Assembly: GCA_003762875.1 (NCBI GenBank) | Contig: RIBL01000002.1 | Location: 124,001-188,000, forward strand | Length of the DNA: 64,000 bases | Direction of reading: 5' to 3' | DNA from: Muribaculaceae bacterium Isolate-110 (HZI) | Lineage (GTDB): Bacteria; Bacteroidota; Bacteroidia; Bacteroidales; Muribaculaceae | Shown here: in pieces, positions 1-9,076 of the stretch | Position numbering within the stretch: the first letter of the stretch is position 1 | Layout: each line of letters begins with the position of its first letter | Translations under genes and position numbers: made by a program | The notes under the pieces: model-generated | Database searches by the model: none | Seen by the model: the letters and a program-made list of their open reading frames with translations, nothing else | What the model was told of the DNA's origin: nothing

Positions 1-2
1 TG

Positions 3-881
3 ATGCACCTGCAATTTCCGGCAATTCCCAAACCCAAGTCCATACCCTTCTCGGAATACCTCAAGGGCCGCAATCCGGAGCTATACAAAGTGTTTGGCGA
101 GGATGAGGCCGAGTATGCACGCTATTATGACAAAAATCGGCCCTATTTCCGCGCCGACAGCAACGAGGGCTACAGTCTGGAAATTGACCAGGAGGCCCGT
201 GCGCTCGGCATTGCCAACAACGATATACGCCTGCTTGACAAGGCTGTCGAACTACTCGAAAAAGGTGGCGATGACGCCGTGACCGGTCGTACACTGCTTG
301 AACGCTACACACTGTGCCGCTTCGCCACACCCGCCGAGTGGAAGGCGTGGCTCGATGCCAACCGCGACCGTATGTTCTTCAGCGAAAGCGGCGGATGGCT
401 GTGGCTTGTCGACACACTCGATCCCTCGGTGCCCGGCAACGACTACTCGGTGCTTACCGCTCCTGCACAGCCCGAAAACACTGCTCCAGTCGCTCCGGCC
501 GGTGACACAGACCGCAACAATCCCGTGGCTCTGAAAGCCGAAATCGTCGATGCTCCCGGCGGCATGAAGGACGTGGTCATCACCATGACCGTACACGAGG
601 GTTTCCACACCTATGCCTATGTGGCCGATGAAGACCCGTTTATCCCGACCGAAGTGAGCATAGAACTCCCGGAGGGATATGAGAAATCGGGCTCGCTCGT
701 CACTCCCACCCCAACCCCTTCGTCGACAGCAACGACCTATTACACCGGCAACGGAGCTTTCCGCCAGCGCATAAAAGGCAACGGCGACGGCGAGGTCGTA
801 TGTAAAGTTAAATATCAGGCATGCGACGCGTCAATGTGTATGCCCCCGGTAACAAAGACTATAACATTAGCTATCCGATAG
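3..881 (+). CDS. Cut gene, C-terminal part with DsbD N-terminal-like domain
   Basis: The window opens inside or at the very start of this gene. The first in-frame Met is at base 3 and nothing upstream is visible, so it is probably missing its 5' part. Of the 292 visible residues, about 1-140 form a Trp/Tyr-rich region (ending in GGWLWLVD) that I do not recognise. Residues 141-175 are a Pro/Ala/Thr linker. Residues 175-290 resemble the periplasmic alpha domain of the thiol reductase DsbD, ending in the Cys pair 274 and 279 in ACDASMCMPP, like the CxxxxxC-YPP motif of that domain. The likely role is a periplasmic or envelope redox or substrate-binding protein, but the substrate cannot be named. 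A hairpin at 903-948 closes the transcript. Confidence 0.6.
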   Translation: MHLQFPAIPKPKSIPFSEYLKGRNPELYKVFGEDEAEYARYYDKNRPYFRADSNEGYSLEIDQEARALGIANNDIRLLDKAVELLEKGGDDAVTGRTLLERYTLCRFATPAEWKAWLDANRDRMFFSESGGWLWLVDTLDPSVPGNDYSVLTAPAQPENTAPVAPAGDTDRNNPVALKAEIVDAPGGMKDVVITMTVHEGFHTYAYVADEDPFIPTEVSIELPEGYEKSGSLVTPTPTPSSTATTYYTGNGAFRQRIKGNGDGEVVCKVKYQACDASMCMPPVTKTITLAIR

Positions 882-902
882 AGACAATACTGAAAAGACA
901 CC

Positions 903-948
903 ACGAGGCCGAGTCCTGAATGATAACAACGTCAGGATTCGGCCTCGT
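903..948 (+). terminator. Hairpin terminator after the DsbD-like gene
   Basis: Two 17-base arms (903-919 and 932-948) pair with one G-T type mismatch around a 12-base loop, just after the stop at 881 and before the MFS promoter. The T-tract behind it is weak, so termination is inferred mainly from position and stem strength. Confidence 0.65.
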
Positions 949-983
949 CTTGTATCGGTGTGCAGGTATCTTTACGGACACAC

Positions 984-1015
984 TTTGGCTGTAAGTCAAA
1001 AAAACACTACCTTTG
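984..1015 (+). promoter_or_regulatory. Bacteroidetes-type promoter for the MFS gene
   Basis: TTTG at 984-987 and TACCTTTG at 1008-1015 are separated by 20 bases, matching the -33/-7 consensus of the Bacteroidetes primary sigma factor. Transcription would start near 1022, which rules out the in-frame ATG at 958 and supports ATG 1039. Confidence 0.75.
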
Positions 1016-1038
1016 CAGTCACAAAAATTCATAGTGAT

Positions 1039-2223
1039 ATGGACGAGAAATTAGAGCGGCTGTGGAACCGCGAATACTGCAAGGCGATGGCAGGTAATTT
1101 CATGCTGTTTTTTTCGTTTTACCTACTCACACCTTTACTCCCCATCTATCTCGACTCTCAGTTTAAAGCCGACAAGGATATGATAGGGCTTGTGCTGTCG
1201 GGCTATGTAGTCGCAGCACTCATCATCCGCCCGTTCAGCGGATTTATAGTAGACAGCTTCAACCGCAAGAAAGTGTTGATGCTCTGCTTCTTTACTTTTT
1301 TCATATGTTTTACGGGCTACATCGGAGCCGGCACGCTGCTGATGTTTGCCATCGTGCGCACCATCCACGGTATCCCCTTCGGAGCCACTACGGTGGCCAA
1401 CAGTACGGTGGCTATAGACGTATTACCCTCCTCGCGACGCAACGAAGGCATAGGCTACTATGGACTGAGCAACAATCTGGCCATGGCGATAGCACCTTCG
1501 GCGGGCATATGGATATATGGTGCCACAGGTGATTTCACACTGCTGTTCTGGATTTCGCTCGCTGTGGCTTTCTTAGGTTTTTACTGCTCGACGGCCATCA
1601 GACTCCCGGCCCGCACACCTGTGGAGGGTAAACCTCATCTGAGCATGGACCACTTTTTTCTCACACGCGCATGGCTCATGGCCATCAATATATTCCTGTT
1701 CAGCATCTGCTGGGGCGTAATGAGCAACTATGTGGCCATATATGGTAAAGAAGTGATGGGTATAACCGATGGCACAGGTATATTTTTCGCACTGCTTTCG
1801 GGTGGTCTGTTCGCATCACGTCTGTATGGCGCGAAATCTCTACGCGAAGGTCGCCTGACCGAAAATGCTCTCGAAGGCGCGTGTATCTCGGCTGTAGGTT
1901 TCACACTCTTTGCTCTCGCTCCTGGTGTGTGGGCATTTTATGTGTCGGCCTTGCTCATCGGTCTCGGCAACGGACGAATGTTTCCGGCCTTTCTCAATAT
2001 GTTTATCTCCGTTGCCCGCCACGACCAGCGCGGCACAGCCAACTCGTCAATACTCACTTCATGGGACCTCGGCATGGGTGTAGGCATACTCCTTGGTGGC
2101 ATACTTGTGGAATATGCCGGCTACTCGACAGCTTTCTGGTTTACGGCCGCCTCACAGACTTCAGGCGCGTTGCTGCTCTACTTCTTCACCCGCCGTTTCT
2201 TCCAGGCAAGAAGAAGAGTTTAA
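1039..2223 (+). CDS. MFS transporter (12-helix permease)
   Basis: A 394-residue inner-membrane protein with about twelve hydrophobic helices in two halves, typical of the major facilitator superfamily. The loop between helices 2 and 3 reads SGFIVDSFNRKKVL, a version of the family's G-x-x-x-D-R-x-G-R-R signature. The substrate cannot be deduced; the general look is that of the drug or sugar efflux group. An upstream in-frame ATG at 958 exists, but the promoter at 984-1015 lies inside that extension, so 1039 is chosen. It converges with the histidine operon, and its final Arg-Val-stop lies in a repeat shared with the end of hutI. Confidence 0.85.
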   Translation: MDEKLERLWNREYCKAMAGNFMLFFSFYLLTPLLPIYLDSQFKADKDMIGLVLSGYVVAALIIRPFSGFIVDSFNRKKVLMLCFFTFFICFTGYIGAGTLLMFAIVRTIHGIPFGATTVANSTVAIDVLPSSRRNEGIGYYGLSNNLAMAIAPSAGIWIYGATGDFTLLFWISLAVAFLGFYCSTAIRLPARTPVEGKPHLSMDHFFLTRAWLMAINIFLFSICWGVMSNYVAIYGKEVMGITDGTGIFFALLSGGLFASRLYGAKSLREGRLTENALEGACISAVGFTLFALAPGVWAFYVSALLIGLGNGRMFPAFLNMFISVARHDQRGTANSSILTSWDLGMGVGILLGGILVEYAGYSTAFWFTAASQTSGALLLYFFTRRFFQARRRV

Positions 2224-2300
2224 AGTTTAGAGAGTTTAGAAAGTTTAGAGAGTATATCGTTTAAACTTTATAAACTCTCTAAACTTTAAACTCTAAACTC
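2224..2300. repeat. Inverted repeat built of AGTTTAGA units between convergent genes
   Basis: AGTTTAGA occurs at 2224-2231, 2233-2240 and 2242-2249. It is then mirrored as TAAACT units from about 2262 to 2300, so the whole folds into a long imperfect A/T-rich hairpin. It begins at the stop of the MFS gene and includes the stop of hutI (2293-2295). It probably serves as a bidirectional terminator. Confidence 0.7.
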
Positions 2301-3528
2301 TATACTCAATACCCTTAAGATAGACTGTTTCAATGACTGGTTCGGTATAGGAGTAGAGCATATAAGCCGCAGAAGTGAGCGGTTTGGTGAGGAAGAATGA
2401 CGCCACTTTGCCGGGAGTAATCGAGCCATAGTCGGCGGCAAGTCCCATAGCGGCGGCACCGTTGAGCGTCGAAGCGTTGAGCGACTGCTCAGGCGTCATG
2501 CGCAGTTGTATACAACCAAGCGATGACATGAAACGCATGTCGCCCGATGGAGATGAACCTGGATTATAATCCGAAGCTATGGCAACGGCAGCCCCGGCCT
2601 TTATCAGCTCGGGAGCCGGAGCATGACACATGTTAAGGAAAAATGATGCTCCCGGCAACACTGTAGCTATTGTAGGCGACACGGCCAGGAGTTCAATCTC
2701 GGCCTGTCCGATATTTTCAAGATGGTCGACCGAAGCGGCTCCGTGGGCCACACCCACCTGCACTCCGCCCGAGCAATGAAGCTGATTGGCATGCAGACGC
2801 GGAGTGATGCCATAACGGGCGGCTTCATTAAAAATCCTGTCGGTCTGCCCGACAGTGAAAAATCCCTGCTCACAGAATACGTCGACATAATCGGCCAACC
2901 CTTCGGCCGCCACAGCCGGAAGCATCTCGCGGCACACATGATCGACATACTCGTCCTGACGCCCTTCGAAAGCACGGCCTACAGCATGTGCTCCGAGAAA
3001 TGTCGAACGTACGGCGAGCGGAAAATCCTGACGTATGCGTGCTATGACACGCAGCATCTTGAGTTCATCGTCAAGTGTGAGTCCGTAGCCGCTCTTGATT
3101 TCCACAGCTCCTGTGCCAAACGATATTATATCACGTATACGCGAAGATGCCTCGTCATACAGTCGGTCCTCGCTATATTCGTGCAGCCTGTCGGCCGAAT
3201 TGAGAATGCCACCGCCTCGTGCGGCTATCTCGGCATAACTCAAGCCATTGATTTTGTCGACAAACTCCCGCTCCCTGCTCCCGGCAAAGACCAGATGGGT
3301 GTGCGAGTCACAAAACGACGGGAAGAGCCAGCGTCCGCATGCATCGATAGTCTCACACTCCCGGACCGGACACTCCGACATCTGACCATAGGAGTGAATC
3401 CTCTCACCCTCCACGGCCAACCATGCGTCATGAAGCACGGGCAGAGCGTCCATCTCACTACCACGCAGGGCCTTGCCGGCTTCGTGGCGCACACCGACTA
3501 TAGCTCCGATATTTCTGATTAACAGCAT
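2293..3528 (-). CDS. hutI: Imidazolonepropionase
   Basis: Third step of histidine breakdown: opens 4-imidazolone-5-propionate to N-formimino-L-glutamate in the cytosol. The 411 residues match the family length. Metal-dependent amidohydrolase marks are SHTHLVF (His76, His78), EIKSGYGL, FLGAHAVG, HANQLHCSGG with GAASVDHLE, and ASDYNPGS near the end carrying the late Asp ligand. It is the last gene of the ftcD-hutU-hutH-hutI operon, 96 bases after hutH. A hairpin in that gap may lower its expression. The C-terminus ends inside the AGTTTAGA repeat. Confidence 0.96.
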   Translation of the reverse strand: MLLIRNIGAIVGVRHEAGKALRGSEMDALPVLHDAWLAVEGERIHSYGQMSECPVRECETIDACGRWLFPSFCDSHTHLVFAGSREREFVDKINGLSYAEIAARGGGILNSADRLHEYSEDRLYDEASSRIRDIISFGTGAVEIKSGYGLTLDDELKMLRVIARIRQDFPLAVRSTFLGAHAVGRAFEGRQDEYVDHVCREMLPAVAAEGLADYVDVFCEQGFFTVGQTDRIFNEAARYGITPRLHANQLHCSGGVQVGVAHGAASVDHLENIGQAEIELLAVSPTIATVLPGASFFLNMCHAPAPELIKAGAAVAIASDYNPGSSPSGDMRFMSSLGCIQLRMTPEQSLNASTLNGAAAMGLAADYGSITPGKVASFFLTKPLTSAAYMLYSYTEPVIETVYLKGIEYRV

Positions 3529-3547
3529 ATTGTATCTATTATTTAAA

Positions 3548-3599
3548 AAGTTAAAGGAGTCATAAAGTCAAGACAACACTTTATAGCCTCCTCTAACTT
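3548..3599. other. Stem-loop between hutH and hutI
   Basis: Arms 3548-3568 and 3578-3599 pair imperfectly around a loop of about nine bases. It lies between two genes of one operon, so it may be an mRNA-processing or partial-termination hairpin. It resembles the other A/T-rich long hairpins in this window. Confidence 0.5.
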
Positions 3600-3624
3600 C
3601 TTGTATATTAGTTATTATCACATA

Positions 3625-5103
3625 TTATGCCTGGCGCAGAAACTGCACAGCCTTCTCGATGTAGGTATACATCACGGTATCATTCTGAATAAATGGAACT
3701 TCACGACGGAATGCATCGTGGAACTCCTCGACTACAGGCGATGACTTCAACGGACGGCGGAACTCGAGAGCCTGGGCGGCATTGAACAGTTCGATAGCCA
3801 GGACGCGCTCGGTGTTGTCGGCCACACGCAACAGTTTGGTGGCTGAGTTAGAGCCCATCGAAACATGGTCTTCCTGACCCTGCGACGAAGGTATGGAGTC
3901 AACACTTGCCGGCCAGCAGAGACCCTTGTTCTGGCTTACGATAGATGCGGCGGCATACTGAGGTATCATGAAACCGCTGTTGAGTCCGGGTTTGGCCACA
4001 AGGAACGACGGAAGCGAACGCGCACCCGAAATTAGCTTATAGATGCGACGCTCGGAGATATTGGCCAGTTCGGCGAGAGCCACGGCAAGAAAATCCATCG
4101 GCAGAGCTATCGGTTCGCCATGGAAATTGCCGGCCGACACGATGAGGTCGCTGTCGGGAAACACGGTCGGATTGTCGGTAGGACTGTTGATTTCGTCCTC
4201 AATCTTGCCCTTGACATAGGCTATTGTGTCCTTGACCGCGCCATGCACCTGAGGTATGCAGCGGAACGAATAGGGATCCTGCACATGCTTCTTGGGATGA
4301 ACTGCTATCTCGCTACCCTCAAGATATTCACGCATCACGCGGGCGGTCTCGATCTGACCCTCGTGGTGACGTATGCGGTTGACCTCATCGCCAAACGGTT
4401 CGAGACGGCCGTCGAAAGCGTCAAGCGACATTGCGGCAATCTTGTCGGCCTGACGGCTGAGACGCAGAGACTTGATTAGCGCGTCGGTGGCATGGGCCGA
4501 CATGAACTGTGTGCCGTTGAGCAGGGCGAGCCCCTCCTTTGACTGGAGCTCGATAGGACGCCAGCCCATATTGTCGAGAGCCTCTGAGGCAGGAATAATG
4601 TGGCCGTGCCACATCACTTCGCCAAGTCCGAGCAGAGGAAGACTGAGGTTGGCGAGCGGTGCAAGGTCGCCCGACGCGCCGAGCGAGCCCTGACTGAACA
4701 CGACAGGAAGTATGTCGGCGTTATAGAAATCAATCAGACGCTGCACGGTGGCCAGTTGCACACCCGAGTTGCCATAGGAAAGCGACTGGATTTTAAGCAG
4801 GAGCATCAGACGCACTATCTGCGGAGCCACCCGTTCGCCAAGCCCACAGGCATGCGACATGACGAGATTTTTCTGAAGCTGCGACAGTGCCTCGCGGTCG
4901 ATAGATATGTTGCACAGCGAGCCAAAACCGGTAGTGATGCCGTAGATAGGCTCGGTCTGCGACTCCATCTTCTCGTCAAGATATTTGCGGCACTTTTCGA
5001 TGCGCTCCTTTGCGTCGTCAGATAGCGAGAGAGAGGCGTGAGAGTTGAGGATCTCCTCAACTTTCTCTATGGTAAGCCATTCGGCTGATATTTCGTGATT
5101 CAT
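3625..5103 (-). CDS. hutH: Histidine ammonia-lyase
   Basis: First step of the pathway: converts L-histidine to urocanate and ammonia. 492 residues, normal for the family. The Ala-Ser-Gly triad that cyclises into the MIO electrophile is seen in GASGDLAPLANLSLP at about residues 142-144. ITTGFGSL near residue 60 (the loop with the catalytic Tyr), LLNGTQFMSAH, QDPYSFRCIPQVHGA and NSPTDNPTVF are also classic. The start ATG at 5103 follows the hutU stop by about 50 bases. No odd features. Confidence 0.97.
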   Translation of the reverse strand: MNHEISAEWLTIEKVEEILNSHASLSLSDDAKERIEKCRKYLDEKMESQTEPIYGITTGFGSLCNISIDREALSQLQKNLVMSHACGLGERVAPQIVRLMLLLKIQSLSYGNSGVQLATVQRLIDFYNADILPVVFSQGSLGASGDLAPLANLSLPLLGLGEVMWHGHIIPASEALDNMGWRPIELQSKEGLALLNGTQFMSAHATDALIKSLRLSRQADKIAAMSLDAFDGRLEPFGDEVNRIRHHEGQIETARVMREYLEGSEIAVHPKKHVQDPYSFRCIPQVHGAVKDTIAYVKGKIEDEINSPTDNPTVFPDSDLIVSAGNFHGEPIALPMDFLAVALAELANISERRIYKLISGARSLPSFLVAKPGLNSGFMIPQYAAASIVSQNKGLCWPASVDSIPSSQGQEDHVSMGSNSATKLLRVADNTERVLAIELFNAAQALEFRRPLKSSPVVEEFHDAFRREVPFIQNDTVMYTYIEKAVQFLRQA

Positions 5104-5152
5104 AGTTTCTTGCGGTTATTCTTGTTATTTCATTTGTAACACATCCGACGGT

Positions 5153-7195
5153 TTATGCCAGCACCGACTCTATCAGAGAGTCGTCGGCAAGATTGGGAAG
5201 CGTTACCGTAAGCCCCGGAGTGCGCTCCATCTCGCGCTTGATGGCATCGACCGCGCCCTGATTGCGGGCCCATGAGCGACGGGCTATACCGTTGTTGACA
5301 TCCCACAGGAGCATGCGGCGTATGCGGGTGTCAGACTCGGGAGTGCCGTCGATGACCATGCCAAAGCCTCCGTTCATCACTTCGCCCCAGCCTACTCCGC
5401 CTCCGTTGTGGAGCGATACCCATGTGGCTCCGCGGAAAGAGTCGCCTATCACATTGTGGACGGCCATGTCGGCACACAGGTTGGAGCCGTCATAGATATT
5501 GGATGTCTCACGATAAGGAGAATCGGTGCCCGACACGTCGTGGTGGTCGCGTCCGAGCACCACGGGAGCCGACAGTTCGCCGTTGCGGATAGCCTCGTTG
5601 AAAGCAAGCGCGATGCGTGTGCGGCCCTCCGAGTCGGCATAAAGTATGCGGGCCTGCGAACCGACCACAAGATGGTTTTCGGCAGCCGACTTAATCCAGT
5701 GTATATTATCGTCAAGCTGACCGCGGATGTCGTCGGTCACCTCCTCACGCAACTGCTCAAGCACACGGGCGGCGATGCGGTCGGTGGCTGCGAGATCCTC
5801 GGGAGTGCCGGAAGTGCACACCCAGCGGAACGGACCGAAACCATAGTCGAAGAAAAGCGGTCCCATGATGTCCTGCACATATGACGGATAACGGAACTCG
5901 CCGTCAGCATTCATCACATCGGCTCCGGCACGCGACGACTCGAGCAGGAAGGCATTGCCATAATCAAAGAAATACATGCCGGCATCGGTCAGCTTATTGA
6001 TAGCGGCAATCTGACGGCGCAGCGACTCCTGCACGCGGCGGCGGAACTCCTCGGGGTCATCGGCCATCATGGCGTTGGACTCCTCGAGCGACAGTCCTAC
6101 GGGATAATATCCGCCGGCCCAGGGATTATGGAGCGACGTCTGGTCGGAACCGAGATCCACGCTCTCGCCTTCGGCAGCAAGACGCTCCCAGAGGTCGACC
6201 ACATTGCCGAGATAGGCCATCGAAACGGCACGGCCTTCAGCTCGGGCCTGACGGATGCGCGGCAACAGTTCGTCAAGCGAGTCATATACCTCGTCGACCC
6301 ATCCCTGCGCGTGACGTTTCTCCACGGCTTTGGGATTGATTTCGGCAACCACGCTCACGACTCCGGCTATATTTCCGGCCTTGGGCTGGGCTCCCGACAT
6401 GCCGCCGAGACCCGACGACACAAAGAGCATACCGGCTGTCGACTCACGCCCCTCTGTAAAGCGGCGGCGGGCTGCGTTGAGCACGGTGATGGTGGTGCCG
6501 TGGACAATGCCCTGCGGACCTATATACATATATGAGCCGGCTGTCATCTGACCATACTGCGACACTCCGAGAGCATTGAGACGCTCCCAGTCATCGGGCT
6601 TAGAATGATTGGGGATGACCATACCGTTGGTCACGACTACGCGCGGAGCCTCCTTATGAGAGGGGAAGAGGCCGAGCGGGTGGCCCGAATACATGACGAG
6701 TGTCTGCTCGTCGGTCATCTCGGAGAGATATTTCATGGTGAGCAGATACTGTGCCCAGTTCTGAAACACAGCTCCGTTGCCGCCATAGGTTATAAGCTCG
6801 TGAGGATGCTGAGCCACGGCCGGGTCAAGATTGTTTTGAATCATCATCATGATGGCAGCAGCCTGACGCGACCTGGCGGGATATGCGTCAATAGGACGGG
6901 CATACATATCGTAAGTGGGACGGAAACGATACATATATATACGTCCGTAGGTGTGAAGCTCCTCTACAAATTCCGGAGCAAGCTCGGCATGCAGAGTAGC
7001 GGGGAAATAGCGGAGCGCATTGCGCAGAGCCAACCGCTCCTCCTCGGGAGTGAGTATGTGTTTACGGCGCGGGGCATGGCTCACCGACTCGTCACGTTCA
7101 CGACGAGGGGGCAGGATGTCGGGTATACCTTGTATAATCTGATTCTTGAAATCGGATGTCTCTGATGTCATATTTTGAGTTATATTATTTTTCAT
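5153..7195 (-). CDS. hutU: Urocanate hydratase (long form)
   Basis: Second step: hydrates urocanate to imidazolonepropionate using NAD+ as an electrophilic cofactor. Motifs include GGNGAVFQNWAQYLL, YSGHPLGLFPS, GLGGMSGAQPKAGNIAG (dinucleotide-binding stretch) and NIYDGSNLCADMAVHN. At about 680 residues it is longer than the ~557-residue enzyme of Pseudomonas and close to the ~676-residue animal form, as usual in Bacteroidetes. The start is uncertain: ATG 7195 sits one base after the ftcD stop and is preceded by a purine-rich GGAAGAGAAAA, while ATG 7171 has an A/T-rich leader. An ATG at 7216 would overlap ftcD and is less likely. Confidence 0.95.
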   Translation of the reverse strand: MKNNITQNMTSETSDFKNQIIQGIPDILPPRRERDESVSHAPRRKHILTPEEERLALRNALRYFPATLHAELAPEFVEELHTYGRIYMYRFRPTYDMYARPIDAYPARSRQAAAIMMMIQNNLDPAVAQHPHELITYGGNGAVFQNWAQYLLTMKYLSEMTDEQTLVMYSGHPLGLFPSHKEAPRVVVTNGMVIPNHSKPDDWERLNALGVSQYGQMTAGSYMYIGPQGIVHGTTITVLNAARRRFTEGRESTAGMLFVSSGLGGMSGAQPKAGNIAGVVSVVAEINPKAVEKRHAQGWVDEVYDSLDELLPRIRQARAEGRAVSMAYLGNVVDLWERLAAEGESVDLGSDQTSLHNPWAGGYYPVGLSLEESNAMMADDPEEFRRRVQESLRRQIAAINKLTDAGMYFFDYGNAFLLESSRAGADVMNADGEFRYPSYVQDIMGPLFFDYGFGPFRWVCTSGTPEDLAATDRIAARVLEQLREEVTDDIRGQLDDNIHWIKSAAENHLVVGSQARILYADSEGRTRIALAFNEAIRNGELSAPVVLGRDHHDVSGTDSPYRETSNIYDGSNLCADMAVHNVIGDSFRGATWVSLHNGGGVGWGEVMNGGFGMVIDGTPESDTRIRRMLLWDVNNGIARRSWARNQGAVDAIKREMERTPGLTVTLPNLADDSLIESVLA

Positions 7196-7196
7196 G

Positions 7197-8894
7197 TTAG
7201 ATTTTCTCTTCCACAACCTTCAGTACTGAAGCCTCGAGAGTCTCGGCCTCGGCGGCAATAGCCTCGGCGTGTGCCACGAGCGAGTCGGCGAGCTCACGAT
7301 CTTTGAGACCGGCGGCATTGATTTTAACGTTAAGCAGCGCACCACGGACTGCGGCACGGGCGGCAAGCGCACCGACACCGGCATCGCTCACCGACGCGGG
7401 ATTGCCCTGCTCGGCCATAAGCTGTGCGAGAGGAAATACCTTTACAGCCTGCTCCATAGTGCGCAGAGGCACACGGGTGGCATACTCGGTGGCTCGTTCC
7501 ATAGCCTCGGCACGGGCGGCTTTCTCGGCATCTGTACCCTTGGGCATGGCAAAGACTGCCATTATGCCGTTGAAGGCCTGTGTGTCCTCGTCGACCAGAG
7601 CCAAGAGCGAATCAACAAGTGCCCGGCCCTGCTCGGCTACATCCGAAAACTCGCGCCAACGCTCGTCCCAACCGGCTTTGTGGGCCGAAAGATTGGCCAC
7701 CATAGTGGCAAGCGCGCCGCCGAGCGCACCCATATAGGCCGAGATGGAACCGCCGCCGGGAGCGGGTGACTCGGATGCAGTTTCGTCGGCAAACTCGCGA
7801 CACGTCATGTCGACAAGTTTCTTCGCCCCGTCATTAGAGGCTATCATATATTCGATAATCTTTTCGCTTGGCTCGAAAGGCTTGAGTTCGTCAAGACCCA
7901 TCGACTTGACGGCCATGCGTATGATTTCGCTTTCGGGAATACCTGTCGACCGCTGCTGCTTGTGGAGGAAATAGCGTCCGGCATCAACAATAGCACTCTT
8001 GGGCACAAGACCTACAATCTCGGTGCCTGTCACCCGTATGCCACGCTCGTTGGCCGCACGGCACACCTCGTCAAAAGCCACATGGAGAGGAGTGGTGGAG
8101 ATGTCGGTAATATTCATCGACACCTGCGCGATGCCATACTCGTCGATATACCATCCGATGGCCTTGGTGCAGGGAAGGGTGCCGGGTATGGTTATGGTCT
8201 TGCCGTCGGCATCCTTCATCGGTTTGCCGTTGGGCTTGCCGCCTTCGCGCATCGGGCGACCCTTCTCGCGCACGTCAAACGCGATGGCATTGGCTCGGCG
8301 CGTAGAGGTCGTATTGAGATTGAAATTCACAGCAATCAGGAAGTTTCGGGCTCCTATCGTGGTCGCACCTGTACGTGCGGCACGCTCGTCAAACGGACGG
8401 TTACCGAAATCCGGGCCCTCGATCTCCGAGCCCATACGGTCGGCCAGTCCCTCATACTCGCCCTTGCGGCACACGGCAAGATTCTTACGTTCGGGACGGA
8501 AAGCGGCCGCTTCATAGCAGTAAACAGGGATATCCAGCTCCTCGGCCACCCTTTTGGCCAACTGACGCGACAGTTCGGCACACTCCTCGAGCGTAATGCC
8601 GCTTACAGGCACGAAAGGACACACATCGGTGGCACCCATGCGCGGATGTGCCCCATGATGCTGACGCATATCTATAAGCTCGGCGGCTTTCTTTATGCCC
8701 TGAAAGGCAGCCTCAAGCACATCCTCGGGCGAACCTACAAATGTGACCACCGTGCGGTTGGTCGCTTCACCGGGATCCACGTCAAGAAGACGCACAGCCG
8801 AAGCATCCGTAATAGCATCGGTAATTTGCTTTATCACATTCTTGTCACGTCCCTCACTGAAATTGGGCACGCACTCAACCAGCCTGGTTTTCAT
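7197..8894 (-). CDS. ftcD: Glutamate formimidoyltransferase / formimino-THF cyclodeaminase, bifunctional
   Basis: Finishes histidine breakdown: moves the formimino group from formiminoglutamate to tetrahydrofolate, releasing glutamate, then deaminates formimino-THF to methenyl-THF. 565 residues from ATG 8894, which begins MKTRLVECVPNFSEGRD, the typical transferase start. Residues 1-300 carry HHGAHPRMGATDVCPFVP and DFGNRPFDERA. From about 350 to 565 lies the all-helical cyclodeaminase part, with SPAPGGGSISAYMGALGGALATMV. Upstream in-frame Met codons (to 9071) are rejected because the -7 box at 8938-8945 lies within that extension. First gene of the hut operon. A fused FtcD means no HutG or HutF is needed. 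Confidence 0.96.
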   Translation of the reverse strand: MKTRLVECVPNFSEGRDKNVIKQITDAITDASAVRLLDVDPGEATNRTVVTFVGSPEDVLEAAFQGIKKAAELIDMRQHHGAHPRMGATDVCPFVPVSGITLEECAELSRQLAKRVAEELDIPVYCYEAAAFRPERKNLAVCRKGEYEGLADRMGSEIEGPDFGNRPFDERAARTGATTIGARNFLIAVNFNLNTTSTRRANAIAFDVREKGRPMREGGKPNGKPMKDADGKTITIPGTLPCTKAIGWYIDEYGIAQVSMNITDISTTPLHVAFDEVCRAANERGIRVTGTEIVGLVPKSAIVDAGRYFLHKQQRSTGIPESEIIRMAVKSMGLDELKPFEPSEKIIEYMIASNDGAKKLVDMTCREFADETASESPAPGGGSISAYMGALGGALATMVANLSAHKAGWDERWREFSDVAEQGRALVDSLLALVDEDTQAFNGIMAVFAMPKGTDAEKAARAEAMERATEYATRVPLRTMEQAVKVFPLAQLMAEQGNPASVSDAGVGALAARAAVRGALLNVKINAAGLKDRELADSLVAHAEAIAAEAETLEASVLKVVEEKI

Positions 8895-8937
8895 AATTAC
8901 TGTATTTATTGGTATTCGGTTATTAGACTTATTGACG

Positions 8938-8945
8938 CAAAGGTA
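8938..8945 (-). promoter_or_regulatory. -7 box of the hut operon
   Basis: Reading the minus strand, TACCTTTG lies about 43 bases before the ftcD start codon, a good match to the Bacteroidetes TAnnTTTG element. No well-spaced TTTG -33 box is evident, so an activator may be needed. This sets the start of ftcD at 8894. Confidence 0.6.
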
Positions 8946-9047
8946 GTAAATTTCAGCAGTATTTTTTCGCGTCAAAACAATGTTTTTTAACAGCATCCCG
9001 ATAAAAATAAATATTCCCCAAAACAGTGCGAAAAAGAGTTTTTTTCT

Positions 9048-9055
9048 TAATTTTG
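9048..9055 (+). promoter_or_regulatory. -7 box of the inositol-monophosphatase-family gene
   Basis: TAATTTTG lies 21 bases before ATG 9077 and fits TAnnTTTG. The -33 position is weak. It lies back to back with the hut promoter in a 182-base divergent region. Confidence 0.5.
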
Positions 9056-9076
9056 CTTTTTCAAAAAACATCTGTC

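Noticed and set aside
7962-8990. A 342-codon plus-strand open frame over ftcD
   Set aside because: It lies wholly opposite a well-conserved enzyme and runs through the divergent promoter region; no motif or start signal.
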